Shown here in pieces: positions 1 to 8,950 of a stretch of 64,000 nt of DNA (its first letter is position 1; each line of letters begins with the position of its first letter). The position numbers were made by a program, and so were the translations under genes. A model generated the notes under the pieces. That model had not been told where the DNA came from. It made no database searches and worked only from the letters and a program-made list of their open reading frames with translations. Source of the stretch: CAIKBL01 sp050247235 (lineage in GTDB: Bacteria; Pseudomonadota; Gammaproteobacteria; Ga0077536); contig JBFWUN010000018.1 in the NCBI GenBank assembly GCA_050247235.1, forward strand, positions 1 to 64,000, in the 5' to 3' direction.

Positions 1-776
1 ATCTTGTCCGCCAGTTCCCGTCGCTTCATGCCAACGTAAACCATCTCCGAATGCTCGTCCTTCTTCAGCGCGTCCTTCATGATCAGACGGGTCGGCCGGA
101 TCTTGCCGTCCATGGTCTTGAAGTCGGTATACAGGCAGGTTTTCATCAGCCGGCCAGAGATCGTGTAGAACTCTGCCTTGTAGGGCCTGTTGGTCTTCAA
201 GGATACCCAGTAGATCACGCGCTGGTATGTCACGCCGCGGTCCACGGCCGTCAATTCCATCACCGCGTGGTCCTCGCCCTCGATTGTCTCGGTACGAAGC
301 AACTTGGGCGAATAGTCTCCGGAGAGATTCGCGCGCGCCAGGTCGCCATTGGCCACCTGGCCGGTCAGCTTCTGCGACAGCGGCATGCGTACCGGTTGAG
401 ACACGCTCGGCAGGAACACCCACAGCTCGCGGTCCTTCATCAGCATCATCTGTCCAGCCTCGGATGCGGGCTTGAGGGTACGCACGATGGTGTTCGAATT
501 GCCCTTGGACAGCACCTGATAGACCCGCTGATCCGGGGTCTTTCCAGGCGCGTGATTGATGACGTTGACCCCCACCTGAAATGCTTCCTTGGGGAAGCGG
601 ATGCGATCGGCAGCTTCCACCAGTGCAACGGGGTCCACGTCGCGCGCCCCGTCGGTCTTGGTTGCCGCAACCGCAGCAGTCGACGTGCCGATGACCGCAA
701 GCCAACCGGCAAAGAGGCGGAGCGTGAAGGCGCGGTGGGCGTGAACGCGGGACGGGATACTCTTCTGTTTCGTCAT
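1..776 (-). CDS. Outer membrane lipoprotein-sorting (LolA-like) protein, 3' end cut by window
   Basis: The minus-strand frame gives 258 residues before the left window edge, so the C-terminus is missing. The start ATG at 774-776 is followed by basic residues and a hydrophobic stretch (about residues 17-38) ending near AVAA, which reads as a signal peptide. The mature part resembles the LolA-like family: repeated beta-strand text such as MLMKDRELWVFLPS and a conserved YTDFKTMDGKIRPTRL segment near the end. Such proteins are usually encoded with MacB/LolCDE-type ABC transporters and are thought to act in the periplasm on lipids or lipoproteins. The ATPase of such a system starts divergently at 913. 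The assignment is by family resemblance; the substrate is unknown. Confidence 0.75.
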   Translation of the reverse strand, partial: MTKQKSIPSRVHAHRAFTLRLFAGWLAVIGTSTAAVAATKTDGARDVDPVALVEAADRIRFPKEAFQVGVNVINHAPGKTPDQRVYQVLSKGNSNTIVRTLKPASEAGQMMLMKDRELWVFLPSVSQPVRMPLSQKLTGQVANGDLARANLSGDYSPKLLRTETIEGEDHAVMELTAVDRGVTYQRVIYWVSLKTNRPYKAEFYTISGRLMKTCLYTDFKTMDGKIRPTRLIMKDALKKDEHSEMVYVGMKRRELADK

Positions 777-866
777 TCGTTACCTCGGCAAACCAGCATC
801 CATCTCCGGAACGGCGTGGTCATTACGGGCCAGTCTCGCGGTTGCGGCGCCGTACTCGAAGCTCGC

Positions 867-872
867 TATACT
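867..872 (+). promoter_or_regulatory. Possible -10 box for the ABC ATPase gene
   Basis: TATACT lies 40 bases before the ATG at 913, in the 136-base divergent gap between the LolA-like gene and the ATPase gene. A candidate -35 (TTGCGG) lies 19 bases upstream of it, a slightly long spacing. The call rests on the sequence match only. Confidence 0.35.
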
Positions 873-912
873 GGCGTCCGGCTCGCGACATCCGGAATCA
901 CTCGAAACCATC

Positions 913-1608
913 ATGGCCATCGTACGCGTCGAACACGTCGACAAGGTCTATAGCCTTGACAATCAAGAAGTTCTTGCACTCCGCGATATTAACATGGTTG
1001 TCGCGGAAGGGCGTTTCCTGGCGATCGCCGGCCCGTCCGGCAGTGGCAAGTCCACCCTGCTCAACCTGATCGGCTGTATCGACACGCCGACCCGTGGCCA
1101 TGTGTATATCGGCAATGAGGACACGAGCTCCAAGACGCCCGATGAACTGGCCGATCTGCGCGCACGCACGCTCGGGTTCATTTTCCAGACGTTCAACCTG
1201 CTGCCCGTGCTGTCCGCGTGGGAGAACGTGGAATATCCGATGCTCCAGAGAAAGGAATTCACCCGCAAGCTCCGCGCCGAACGTGTTGCCCATTACCTGA
1301 ACGTCGTCGGACTCTCAAAGTACGCGAAGAACCGGCCCAACCAGCTCTCTGGCGGTCAGCGTCAGCGCGTGGCAATCGCCCGTGCCCTGGCCGGTGCCCC
1401 GTCCATCGTGCTCGCGGACGAACCAACCGCCAACCTGGACTCGAAGACCGGCGAGAGCATCCTGAAGCTCATGAAGCAGATCAACGAGATCGAACATACG
1501 ACGTTCATCTTCTCGACGCACGATTTCCGGGTCATGCAGATGGCCGATCGCGTAGTCAGCATCGCTGACGGCGAGCTCGTGAGCGAAGGCGCCGCCGCGC
1601 CCCATTGA
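913..1608 (+). CDS. ABC transporter ATP-binding protein, MacB/LolD type
   Basis: This is a 231-residue ATPase subunit of a lipoprotein-release or MacB-type exporter. Visible motifs are Walker A GPSGSGKST (about residues 38-46), a Q-loop at FIFQTFN, the ABC signature LSGGQRQR, Walker B VLADEPT and a switch His in STHD. Length and the tight LolD/MacB pattern fit a cytoplasmic ATPase working with FtsX-like permeases. No permease follows: the next gene is convergent, so the partners probably lie left of the window or elsewhere. The divergent LolA-like gene is the likely functional neighbour. The family is clear; the transported substrate is not. Confidence 0.9.
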   Translation: MAIVRVEHVDKVYSLDNQEVLALRDINMVVAEGRFLAIAGPSGSGKSTLLNLIGCIDTPTRGHVYIGNEDTSSKTPDELADLRARTLGFIFQTFNLLPVLSAWENVEYPMLQRKEFTRKLRAERVAHYLNVVGLSKYAKNRPNQLSGGQRQRVAIARALAGAPSIVLADEPTANLDSKTGESILKLMKQINEIEHTTFIFSTHDFRVMQMADRVVSIADGELVSEGAAAPH

Positions 1609-1623
1609 CTGCGCCGCCGCAGG

Positions 1624-2709
1624 TCACCAGCCGGGAGGCTTGGCACCCGGCGCAATCAGCAACTCGTCGAGCGGCCGGCGCAGCGATCGCGACGTTGGCG
1701 CCGAACCTGTTCCGATTCGCCCCATCACCACCGCACCGAGTGCGTCGTCACCCAGGAGGTGATCCACGGATTCAACCAGCGCATGCGCAGCGCGCATCGA
1801 TGCATCCACGGCCGAGAACGGCACGCCTGCGCGCGCATACTCGCAAAAAATGAGTGGTGTCATTTCAGGCTGGAGGTGCAAACCGAGCGAGGCGCAGGTC
1901 AACCACAGCCGAATCCAGGCGGCCCCCGCCGCGAGATAGTCATCGACTGTCGAAGGTGGAGCCTCGGCCACGATCAGGAAATGCGCGGCACAGGCAAGCG
2001 CCGGCAGATAGTCGAGCTGGATCCGCGGAAATAATGTTCCGCCCAGGAAGCGATTGGCGAAGCGTACACGTAACCAGCTTCGGAGCGCCCATTCCGACAC
2101 CCGCGCGCTCACGGGATCGAAGCCCACGGCAAGTTCAGGTACACGCGTTTCGCTGAAGCGCGCCCGCCACTCGATCACTGACGCGTGCGTCGCGAATGCC
2201 TCGGGCGTGGTGAGGCGCAGCCATGCACTCCGGAACACCAGCGCCGCCATGCGCCGGCGCTCCGCGAATGACTCGAACCACCGCACATGATGGCCCGGGC
2301 CCGCCGCCGCCTCGAGCGCGGCCCGCTGCGCCGCGGTCAGCGGCCGGGTCGACAACGGGCGGCGCTGGACAGCGCGGCGGGGAATCCATTCGTACAACGG
2401 GTGGGTTGCGCTCCCAGGAGCGGGGTCGAGACGTACACGGTACTCATACCTTCCCGCGACGCCAGTCACCAATGGTTCCGCGTGCGCCTGCAGTCCCTGA
2501 CCGCTGGCCGCCATGCGTACGATCTCCAGCAACGCGCCCAGTGCGATCTGGCTCGCATGACCTTGCAGATCGTAGACGCAGTGCTCGCGCGTGTCCCATG
2601 CGAACACCGTGAATTCGCGGGGTGCATCGATGCGGAACCGCCAGGTCTGCTGGTTGTCGCCGCTCGGCGCCCAGCGCGCGAGGTCTAGAACCTGGCGGAC
2701 TTCGTCCAT
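1624..2709 (-). CDS. Nitroreductase-family FMN-dependent oxidoreductase-like protein
   Basis: A 361-residue protein. The frame stays open to 2796, but the ATG at 2709 lies just after the upstream ThiF-like gene's stop (2712-2714) and starts cleanly with MDEVRQVLDLARWAPSGDNQ, the nitroreductase N-terminal FMN-binding signature. A second conserved block, with an alanine-rich helix and LTCASLGLHLQPEM, follows near residues 270-290. Nitroreductase-fold proteins reduce or dehydrogenate varied substrates using FMN, and at over 350 residues this one is longer than the classic enzymes of about 220. The 2-base spacing from the ThiF-like gene indicates one transcript and probably one pathway. The product is unknown. 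Confidence 0.8.
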   Translation of the reverse strand: MDEVRQVLDLARWAPSGDNQQTWRFRIDAPREFTVFAWDTREHCVYDLQGHASQIALGALLEIVRMAASGQGLQAHAEPLVTGVAGRYEYRVRLDPAPGSATHPLYEWIPRRAVQRRPLSTRPLTAAQRAALEAAAGPGHHVRWFESFAERRRMAALVFRSAWLRLTTPEAFATHASVIEWRARFSETRVPELAVGFDPVSARVSEWALRSWLRVRFANRFLGGTLFPRIQLDYLPALACAAHFLIVAEAPPSTVDDYLAAGAAWIRLWLTCASLGLHLQPEMTPLIFCEYARAGVPFSAVDASMRAAHALVESVDHLLGDDALGAVVMGRIGTGSAPTSRSLRRPLDELLIAPGAKPPGW

Positions 2710-2711
2710 CG

Positions 2712-3584
2712 TCAGGCGGTGGTGCGTTCGGCCGCCGCGATCACGCGACGTGCGACGGCGATGGCAATACGCTGCAACGGGTTGCGGTTGCCCCATGGGC
2801 GCCAGGTCCGTTTCATCCGATTCCGGTACGCATCGAAATGAAGCCCCCAGGGCGCCGCGAGGATGGGCCCTCGGCCGAGGAGGATCTTCAGTACATAAGT
2901 TGCCGCAACGCCTGCACAGAGCTCACAGGCCATCGGCGTCGACGGTCCCTTTTTCCTGGCGAAGTTCACGGCCGCCGGGTAAGCAAGGTAGTTTCGTTGC
3001 AGCATCGAGGGTGACAATCCCACGAGAAATCGAATCAGCTGCTCGGCCTCCGGAACACCTTCCAGGCGAAAGTACTCCTCGAAGCTCATGCGTCCGGGCA
3101 TGAAAGCCAGCAGTGCAGTCCCCATGCCCAGCGGGGCAGCCGTGACGCTTGGAATCCGCCGTTCGGCGCAGCGCTGGAACACGAGGCGGCGAGCCTTGAC
3201 GGCGAAGTAATCGAGCCCGTCAACATAGACATCGGCTCCCGCCAGGAAATCCTCGACGTTGCCGCTATCCACACCGTGCGGAAATGCCTCGATCCGGACC
3301 TCCGGATTGATGTCACGGGCAAGCCGGATCAGCACGTCGACCTTGGGCTGACCCAGGTGCGGCAGCGAAGCCCCAGCCTGGCGATTGAAATTCGCCAGTT
3401 CGAACACGTCGAGATCTGACACGCTGAAGGCCCCCACGCCGAGGCGGGCGAGGGTCAGCAGGTGACTGCCGCCTACCCCTCCAAGTCCGGCGATGGCCAC
3501 TTTACTCCGACGGATCCTGGCCTGTTCCTCGGGGGTAATCCAACCGACCGTGCGCGAGAACGCCTCCGAATAGTCGAATGTCAT
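2712..3584 (-). CDS. ThiF/MoeB/E1-like adenylyltransferase
   Basis: A 290-residue protein. The ATG at 3584 is preceded by a GGGAG ribosome-binding site; the open frame extends further but without such a site. Near residues 30-48 it has the Rossmann nucleotide-binding motif GLGGVGGSHLLTLARLGVG, then DLDVFELANFNRQ, the E1-type ATP-binding Asp/Arg/Gln signature. A CELC pair near residue 222 could help bind metal, but I do not see the usual pair of CxxC zinc motifs. Family members adenylate a carboxyl group (ThiS, MoaD, ubiquitin-like proteins or peptide C-termini). No ubiquitin-like carrier is encoded nearby. The gene is co-transcribed with the nitroreductase-like gene and divergent from a membrane hydroxylase. 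The fold is sure; the role is unknown. Confidence 0.82.
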   Translation of the reverse strand: MTFDYSEAFSRTVGWITPEEQARIRRSKVAIAGLGGVGGSHLLTLARLGVGAFSVSDLDVFELANFNRQAGASLPHLGQPKVDVLIRLARDINPEVRIEAFPHGVDSGNVEDFLAGADVYVDGLDYFAVKARRLVFQRCAERRIPSVTAAPLGMGTALLAFMPGRMSFEEYFRLEGVPEAEQLIRFLVGLSPSMLQRNYLAYPAAVNFARKKGPSTPMACELCAGVAATYVLKILLGRGPILAAPWGLHFDAYRNRMKRTWRPWGNRNPLQRIAIAVARRVIAAAERTTA

Positions 3585-3776
3585 TCTGTACTGCTCCCTC
3601 CGCGGCGACTGCCCCACTTGCCCCGCCGGCATCATAGTCGTTCCGTCCGGTGCACGGGAACCGGCCACCCCGAGCGCTGGTGCACCGGATGACGCCGGTC
3701 ACGGACAGTCTGCGCCAGAGGCGCTAGACTTTTGGAATAAACCGAGTGCGCGAAGGCCTGACTGCGAGGAATCCGT

Positions 3777-4469
3777 ATGAATGCCGATCCTGCCGATATC
3801 GCGATCGAATCCGCCCGAGAGCGCAACGCCCGCGAACGGCCGGCCACGCCCGAACTGTGGCGGGCATGGTGGCATGTGCTGTACACACTCACGTTCTGTG
3901 TGGGCGGCATCGTGCTCTGTGTCGCGCAGCTCGAGGCCGTGCAGCCGATCGAATGGGCCATTATTCCAGTGTCGTTCGTCGTGGCGAACTTCGTGGAATA
4001 CGCTGTGCACCGCTGGCCGATGCACCGGCGCTACAAGGGAGCAGAGGCCATGCTGACCTTGCATCTCGTGCATCACAATTACTTCTACGAGGACACGTAC
4101 CGCATCGAGGGATTCCGCGACTACGCGATGATTGTGTTCCCGCCTATGGTGCTGAATGCGCTGGCAGTCGGCCTCGCACCCGTGCTGGCGCTCGCGGCGT
4201 GGTGGATGTTCGGGCTGAACACCGCTCTCCTGTTCTACGCATCGGTCCTCGGCTACTACCTGCTGATGCAGCTCATCCATGTGCTGTGTCACGTGGACCC
4301 GGCCAATCCCGTGCTCGCCCTTCCTGGTCTGCACTACCTGTGGACACATCACAAGATCCATCACACGAAATCGCTGATGGCGAAGGCGAACTTCAACTTC
4401 ATCGTCCCGCTGGCCGACCTGTGCCTGGGAACCAGCGTGCAGGACGAACGCGCTCTGCTGCGGCGCTGA
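3777..4469 (+). CDS. Sterol desaturase/fatty acid hydroxylase family membrane protein
   Basis: A 230-residue integral membrane protein with about four hydrophobic segments. It has the histidine clusters of the di-iron fatty-acid hydroxylase superfamily: HRWPMH near residue 78, HLVHH near 97, HVLCH near 165 and THHKIHH near 187. These bind two irons and hydroxylate or desaturate lipid chains using oxygen. A GAGGA site precedes the ATG at 3777. The gene is divergent from the ThiF-like/nitroreductase pair across a 192-base gap that may hold a shared control region. Substrate not predictable from sequence. Confidence 0.85.
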   Translation: MNADPADIAIESARERNARERPATPELWRAWWHVLYTLTFCVGGIVLCVAQLEAVQPIEWAIIPVSFVVANFVEYAVHRWPMHRRYKGAEAMLTLHLVHHNYFYEDTYRIEGFRDYAMIVFPPMVLNALAVGLAPVLALAAWWMFGLNTALLFYASVLGYYLLMQLIHVLCHVDPANPVLALPGLHYLWTHHKIHHTKSLMAKANFNFIVPLADLCLGTSVQDERALLRR

Positions 4470-4477
4470 GTCGCGGA

Positions 4478-5392
4478 TCAGTCTTCGCGCAGCGTCCGCG
4501 ACGCCGGGTCCGCCAGGAACTGGCGGAGACTCCCCTTCCAATCCGGAAGCCCAAAGCCGAATGTCATGGCCAGTTTGCCGTTGTCAAGCACCGAGTTTTC
4601 CGGGCGCGGCGCCGCTGCACCGTAGGCCGCTGCCGTGGTGGGCGCGATGCGCGCGACCGGTGCCTCGGCGAGCAGACCCAGTTCCTGCGCGTACGTGACG
4701 ATCGTCTCCGCGAACTCGCACCAATTGGTGCGTCCCGCCGCACTGACATGATAGATCCCGCTCACGTGATCCCAGCCGATGAGCTCGGCGCGCTGGATCG
4801 CGAGTGCGGTCGCCTCGGCAAGCAGGCGCGCCCAGGTGGGGGCGCCGTACTGGTCATTCACGATGTTCAGCGAATCGCGGGTGCGCGCGAGGCGCAGAAT
4901 CGTCCGCACGAAATTGGCACCGTGGTGCCCGTAAACCCAGGTTGTACGGAACACAAGGTGTGAGCAGCCGGCGGCGACGATCGCCGCGTCGCCATCGCGC
5001 TTCGTGCGACCGTAGACGCTGAGCGGAGCAGTCGGATGCTCCTCGGTGTAGGGCGTCGTCGCGCGTCCGTCATAAACATAATCCGTCGAATAATGCACGA
5101 GAGGGATACGCAGGAGCGCTGCCTCTTCGGCCATGATGCCGGGCGCCGTCGCGTTCACCTTCGTGGCGAGCGCACGTTCAGACTCGGCCTTGTCGACCGC
5201 CGTGTACGCTGCGGCGTTCACGATGAGCGTCGGGCATACCTGCCGGATGAATGCGCGGAGTGCCGGTTCGTCACACAGGTCGCACTCCGCCTGGTCCGCT
5301 TCGATGACCGAACCGAGCAGCGACAGCACCCACGCAAGTTCTGTCCCGAGCTGCCCCCGGGCACCAAACAACAGGAATATCCGGTGCTTCAT
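4478..5392 (-). CDS. rfbD: dTDP-4-dehydrorhamnose reductase
   Basis: A 304-residue SDR-family enzyme that reduces dTDP-4-dehydro-L-rhamnose to dTDP-L-rhamnose with NAD(P)H, the last step of the pathway. The start at 5392 (MKHRIFLLFGARGQLG) gives the N-terminal nucleotide-binding GxxGxLG motif. NAAAYTAVDKAE, STDYVYDG and the catalytic YGRTK are visible. The ATG overlaps the rfbC stop (ATGA), so the two are translationally coupled. It is the last gene of rfbBACD. Confidence 0.95.
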   Translation of the reverse strand: MKHRIFLLFGARGQLGTELAWVLSLLGSVIEADQAECDLCDEPALRAFIRQVCPTLIVNAAAYTAVDKAESERALATKVNATAPGIMAEEAALLRIPLVHYSTDYVYDGRATTPYTEEHPTAPLSVYGRTKRDGDAAIVAAGCSHLVFRTTWVYGHHGANFVRTILRLARTRDSLNIVNDQYGAPTWARLLAEATALAIQRAELIGWDHVSGIYHVSAAGRTNWCEFAETIVTYAQELGLLAEAPVARIAPTTAAAYGAAAPRPENSVLDNGKLAMTFGFGLPDWKGSLRQFLADPASRTLRED

Positions 5393-5985
5393 GCGAGCGG
5401 GAACACGCCATCGGAGAGGTCGCGCAGTCGCGGCGCAGCAAGATCTTTCGCCGACAACGTCGGCGACGCCATCGGCCACGTGATCCCGAGATCCGGATCT
5501 GCCCAGTGCACCGAGTGCTCATGCGCCGGTGCGTAGTAGCCGTCACACTTGTAGCTGAAAAACGCGGTCTCGCTCAGCACACAGAAGCCATGGGCAAATC
5601 CCTTGGGAATGAAGAACTGCCAGCGATTGTCTGCCGAGAGATGAACGCCGGCCCACTGCCCGAACGTCGGTGATCCGCGGCGTATGTCCACGGCCACGTC
5701 GAAGACTTCTCCGGCCACCACGCTGACGAGCTTGGCCTGGGCATCGGGATTCTGAAAATGCAGTCCGCGCAGCACGCCGCGCGCGGAGAAGGACAGGTTG
5801 TCCTGCTCGAACACGGCATCGATGCCGAGTTCCGCGTACCGGGCGCGGTGATACGTCTCCAGGAAAAACCCGCGCGCATCGCCGAATACCCGGGGTGCGA
5901 TGACCACAAGGCCCGGGATGGACAGTCGGGCGCCAGTCGTGCCCTGCGCCGTGGTCAGCGTCTGGATGATGTGGGCACCCTTCAC
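5389..5985 (-). CDS. rfbC: dTDP-4-dehydrorhamnose 3,5-epimerase
   Basis: A 198-residue cupin-fold epimerase, third step of dTDP-rhamnose synthesis. It shows the family blocks FGDARGFFLETY, FEQDNLSFSARGVLRGLHFQ (the catalytic His lies in RGLHFQ) and FIPKGFAHGFCVLSE. No ATG lies near the expected N-terminus. I chose the GTG at 5983-5985 because it overlaps the rfbA stop codon as GTGA and gives a family-like length. The frame is open further upstream, but that would run deep into rfbA. Coupled on both sides. Confidence 0.9.
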   Translation of the reverse strand: MKGAHIIQTLTTAQGTTGARLSIPGLVVIAPRVFGDARGFFLETYHRARYAELGIDAVFEQDNLSFSARGVLRGLHFQNPDAQAKLVSVVAGEVFDVAVDIRRGSPTFGQWAGVHLSADNRWQFFIPKGFAHGFCVLSETAFFSYKCDGYYAPAHEHSVHWADPDLGITWPMASPTLSAKDLAAPRLRDLSDGVFPLA

Positions 5986-6878
5986 GTCCACTTGGGGCTC
6001 TCCTCGTCCTCCGCCAGGCGCTGCAGGTATTGCCCGTATGCATTCTTTGCGAGCGGTGCCGCCAGGGCGGCGAGCTGGACGCGGTCGATGAAGCCCATCC
6101 GGAACGCGATCTCCTCCGGGCAGGAGATCTTGAGGCCCTGGCGGCTCTCGACGACTTTCACGAACTCGGTCGCATCGACCAGCGAATCGTGGGTGCCGGT
6201 ATCGAGCCACGCGGCCCCGCGACTCAGGATCTCGACGTTGAGCTCCCCGCGCTGCAGGTAGACCTTGTTGACATCCGTGATCTCGAGCTCGCCGCGCGCC
6301 GATGGTTTCATGGTCTTTGCGATCTCGACCACGCTGTTGTCATAGAAATAGAGACCCGTCACGGCATAGTTGGATTTCGGACGCGCAGGCTTTTCCTCGA
6401 TGTCGAGCGCATTGCCCTGCGCATCGAAGTTCACCACCCCGTAGCGTTCGGGGTCGGTCACGTAGTAGCCGAACACCGTGGCACCGCGTTCGCGCGCATT
6501 GGCGCGCTGCAGCTGGGCAGAGAACCCGTGGGCGTAGAACAGGTTGTCACCGAGCACGAGGCACGCGGGTGCGTCGCCCAGGAATTTCTCGCCGATGATG
6601 AACGACTGCGCAAGCCCGTCAGGACTCGGTTGTACGGCGTAGTGGAAGTGGCAGCCCCAGTGCGCGCCGTCGCCGAGCAACGCCTCGAACTGCGGCACGT
6701 CCCGCGGCGTTGAGATGACCAGGATGTCGCGGATCCCCGCCAGCATCAGTGTGCTCAACGGATAATAGATCATCGGCTTGTCGTAGACCGGCAGCAGCTG
6801 CTTGCTGACCGCCATGGTGATCGGGTACAGGCGAGTACCAGAGCCACCGGCGAGTATGATGCCTTTTCGCTGTGTCAT
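5982..6878 (-). CDS. rfbA: Glucose-1-phosphate thymidylyltransferase
   Basis: A 298-residue nucleotidyltransferase making dTDP-glucose from dTTP and glucose-1-phosphate, first step of the rhamnose pathway. The start at 6878 (MTQRKGIILAGGSGTRLYP) places the signature GGSGTRLYP at residues 10-18; KQLLPVYDKPMIYYPL, VLGDNLFY and the C-terminal AWLDTGTHDSL also match. It follows rfbB by 23 bases and overlaps rfbC. Confidence 0.96.
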   Translation of the reverse strand: MTQRKGIILAGGSGTRLYPITMAVSKQLLPVYDKPMIYYPLSTLMLAGIRDILVISTPRDVPQFEALLGDGAHWGCHFHYAVQPSPDGLAQSFIIGEKFLGDAPACLVLGDNLFYAHGFSAQLQRANARERGATVFGYYVTDPERYGVVNFDAQGNALDIEEKPARPKSNYAVTGLYFYDNSVVEIAKTMKPSARGELEITDVNKVYLQRGELNVEILSRGAAWLDTGTHDSLVDATEFVKVVESRQGLKISCPEEIAFRMGFIDRVQLAALAAPLAKNAYGQYLQRLAEDEESPKWT

Positions 6879-6901
6879 ATCGTGTCCTGTCGACGCGCGG
6901 T

Positions 6902-7963
6902 TCAGCGCGCGAGTCCCAGCCGTTCGCCGCGATAGGCGCCGGACGCCACCCGTTCGCACCACCGGGCGTTGTCCAGGTACCACTGCACCGTCTTTGTCAT
7001 GCCCGACTCGAACGTCTCGAGTGGCTTCCAGTTGAGCTCGCGCTGCAGCTTGGCGCTGTCCATCGCGTAGCGCCAGTCGTGGCCGGGACGGTCAGTGACG
7101 AAGGCGATCTGGTTCTCGTAAGGCTTGCCGTCCGGGGTTGGCCGCAGCGCGTCGAGTTTCGCGCAGAGCGTCTTCACGACATCGATATTGCGACGTTCAC
7201 TGCTGCCGCCGATGTTGAAGGTGTCGCCGACCGGCCCGTGCTCCAGCACGGTGAGGATCGCGCGCACGTGATCGTCGACGTACAGCCAGTCGCGCACATT
7301 CTCGCCTTTGCCATACACGGGCAATGGTTCGCCGCGCAGCGCCTTCAGGATCGTGATCGGCACGAGCTTCTCCGGAAACTGGAACGGGCCGTAATTGTTG
7401 GAACAGTTGGTCAGCACCACCGGCAGGCCGTAGGTTTCATGCCATGCACGCACCAGGTGATCGCTCGCTGCCTTGCTCGCCGAATAGGGAGAGCGTGGGT
7501 TGTAGGGGGTGGTTTCGGTAAACAGCCCGGTGTCCCCGAGGGCACCGAAGACTTCGTCCGTCGAAACGTGATGGAAGCGGAATGCCGTGCGTGCCGGATC
7601 CGGGAGCGTGCTCCAGTATTCGCGCGCCGCCTGCAGCAGCACGTAGGTGCCTTCGATATTGGTCTTGATGAACGCGCCCGGCCCGTCGATCGAGCGATCG
7701 ACGTGCGACTCCGCGGCGAGGTGAATGACGGCATCTGGCCGAAAGTCCCGAAACAGCGCGCGCATCGTGTCCGCGTCGCAGATGTCCGCCTGCGCGAACC
7801 GGTAAGCCGAGGAATGAATGACGCTCTCCAGGGACTCCAGGTTGCCCGCGTAGGTCAGCAGGTCGACATTCAGTACCCGCGCCCCGGTGTGCTGCAGGAG
7901 GTGTCGAACAAGCGCGGAGCCGATGAAACCGGCGCCGCCGGTGACGAGAATTCTTTGGTGCAT
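6902..7963 (-). CDS. rfbB: dTDP-glucose 4,6-dehydratase
   Basis: A 353-residue extended SDR enzyme converting dTDP-glucose to dTDP-4-dehydro-6-deoxyglucose, second step of rhamnose synthesis. It has the GGAGFIG NAD motif at residues 9-15, HLAAESHVDRSI, STDEVFG and the catalytic YSASK, plus NCSNNYGPFQFPEKL typical of RmlB. It is the first gene of the minus-strand rfbBACD operon. The operon promoter should lie in 7964-8102, but no clear box was found there. Confidence 0.97.
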   Translation of the reverse strand: MHQRILVTGGAGFIGSALVRHLLQHTGARVLNVDLLTYAGNLESLESVIHSSAYRFAQADICDADTMRALFRDFRPDAVIHLAAESHVDRSIDGPGAFIKTNIEGTYVLLQAAREYWSTLPDPARTAFRFHHVSTDEVFGALGDTGLFTETTPYNPRSPYSASKAASDHLVRAWHETYGLPVVLTNCSNNYGPFQFPEKLVPITILKALRGEPLPVYGKGENVRDWLYVDDHVRAILTVLEHGPVGDTFNIGGSSERRNIDVVKTLCAKLDALRPTPDGKPYENQIAFVTDRPGHDWRYAMDSAKLQRELNWKPLETFESGMTKTVQWYLDNARWCERVASGAYRGERLGLAR

Positions 7964-8102
7964 GCGTGGATTTCGGAATCTCTGATTCAGTGTTGATGAT
8001 TGGCTGCAGGTTGCCAGGCCGGAGTCTATTAAGCATCACCTGCGGACACGCATGAAATCGGCCCGCGTGCCACCACCTTTAACGGTTGCGCCATCGTACA
8101 CC

Positions 8103-8831
8103 TCAGCCGGCGAGATCGGTCCGGATCCGGGCCAGAAGCGCCCGGATCGGCGGGGACAGTGCTGTCTCGAACCCTTTACGCGCCAGACAGTATGGCACCC
8201 GCAACCCATGATGCTCGATCGGCTCGCCCACCGCCTCGAACGCAATCCCGTACGTCCGGAGCCGCCGGGCAAGACGGGGTTCCATGATGGCAAATACCCG
8301 TTCGAGACCGTGGCTCAGCCCCATGGCCGCCGCCCCCAGGTAAAGCCCCATCGCGATATGGGGGAACACGCGACGCTCGGGGGCGGCCGGCGGGGAGTCC
8401 TCGAGCGTGGTGTCCGGGCGGCCCTGCTCGTGCTGGCGGCGCCGGAAGCGTGAGATCACGGCGACCCGCGAAATCTCGCCGGCTGTCGCCCGCCAGGCCG
8501 GTTCGACCGGGAGTCCGGCGAGACTCAGACCCGCGTGTCGCAATGCGGTCTCGAACGGGAAGGCCCGCGCGGGGTCGGGCTCTCCGAGGACCACCCGGAC
8601 GCAACCGGCGAACACACCGGACTCACGGTGCTGGAGCAGGCAAATCAGTGCGTTGTCGTCGTATTCGTCGCGCTCCTGGCCGTCGGCAAAACGACTCCGG
8701 TCCTCCCAGCCGAGTTCCTCCGCGTAAACCGCATAACGAACCCGGTACGCGCAGGCGCGCAGATCCGGGGTGCGCGCCGGAACGACCGAGAAGTAGCGAC
8801 GGAACTCCTCCACGATCCGCTCCGAATCCAT
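8103..8831 (-). CDS. PEP-CTERM/exosortase-associated acyltransferase (FeeM/autoinducer-synthase-like)
   Basis: A 242-residue protein of the GNAT-like family seen with exosortase systems. The core near residues 25-75 (LRACAYRVRYAVYAEELGW, then DEYDDNALICLLQH) matches the N-acyl amino acid/homoserine-lactone synthase fold, and a later block EISRVAVISRFRRR is also typical. Related enzymes join an acyl chain to an amino acid. It sits next to prsR/prsK/epsB genes, which supports the PEP-CTERM association. The start ATG at 8831 is divergent from a 69-residue ORF across 119 bases. The product is unknown. Confidence 0.82.
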   Translation of the reverse strand: MDSERIVEEFRRYFSVVPARTPDLRACAYRVRYAVYAEELGWEDRSRFADGQERDEYDDNALICLLQHRESGVFAGCVRVVLGEPDPARAFPFETALRHAGLSLAGLPVEPAWRATAGEISRVAVISRFRRRQHEQGRPDTTLEDSPPAAPERRVFPHIAMGLYLGAAAMGLSHGLERVFAIMEPRLARRLRTYGIAFEAVGEPIEHHGLRVPYCLARKGFETALSPPIRALLARIRTDLAG

Positions 8832-8950
8832 GTCCGCCCATGCCCTCTCGCTTGTCTGCCGTTTCCAATCGGTGCGTTAAAAAGTGTAACATCCGGGCGG
8901 TATCGTCAGGCCGCAGTACTAATAAAACCCGCCACGGGAAGAGACATAAC

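Noticed and set aside
51..953. 300-residue open frame on the plus strand
   Set aside because: It lies antisense to the LolA-like gene and into the promoter gap; the minus-strand protein has a signal peptide and family motifs, this one none.
3699..4541. 280-residue minus-strand open frame
   Set aside because: Antisense to the fatty acid hydroxylase, whose His clusters and ribosome-binding site are clear.
8046..8102. Sigma-54 promoter for rfbBACD or the acyltransferase gap
   Set aside because: A GTGCCA is present at about 8066-8080 but no GC element at the required spacing.
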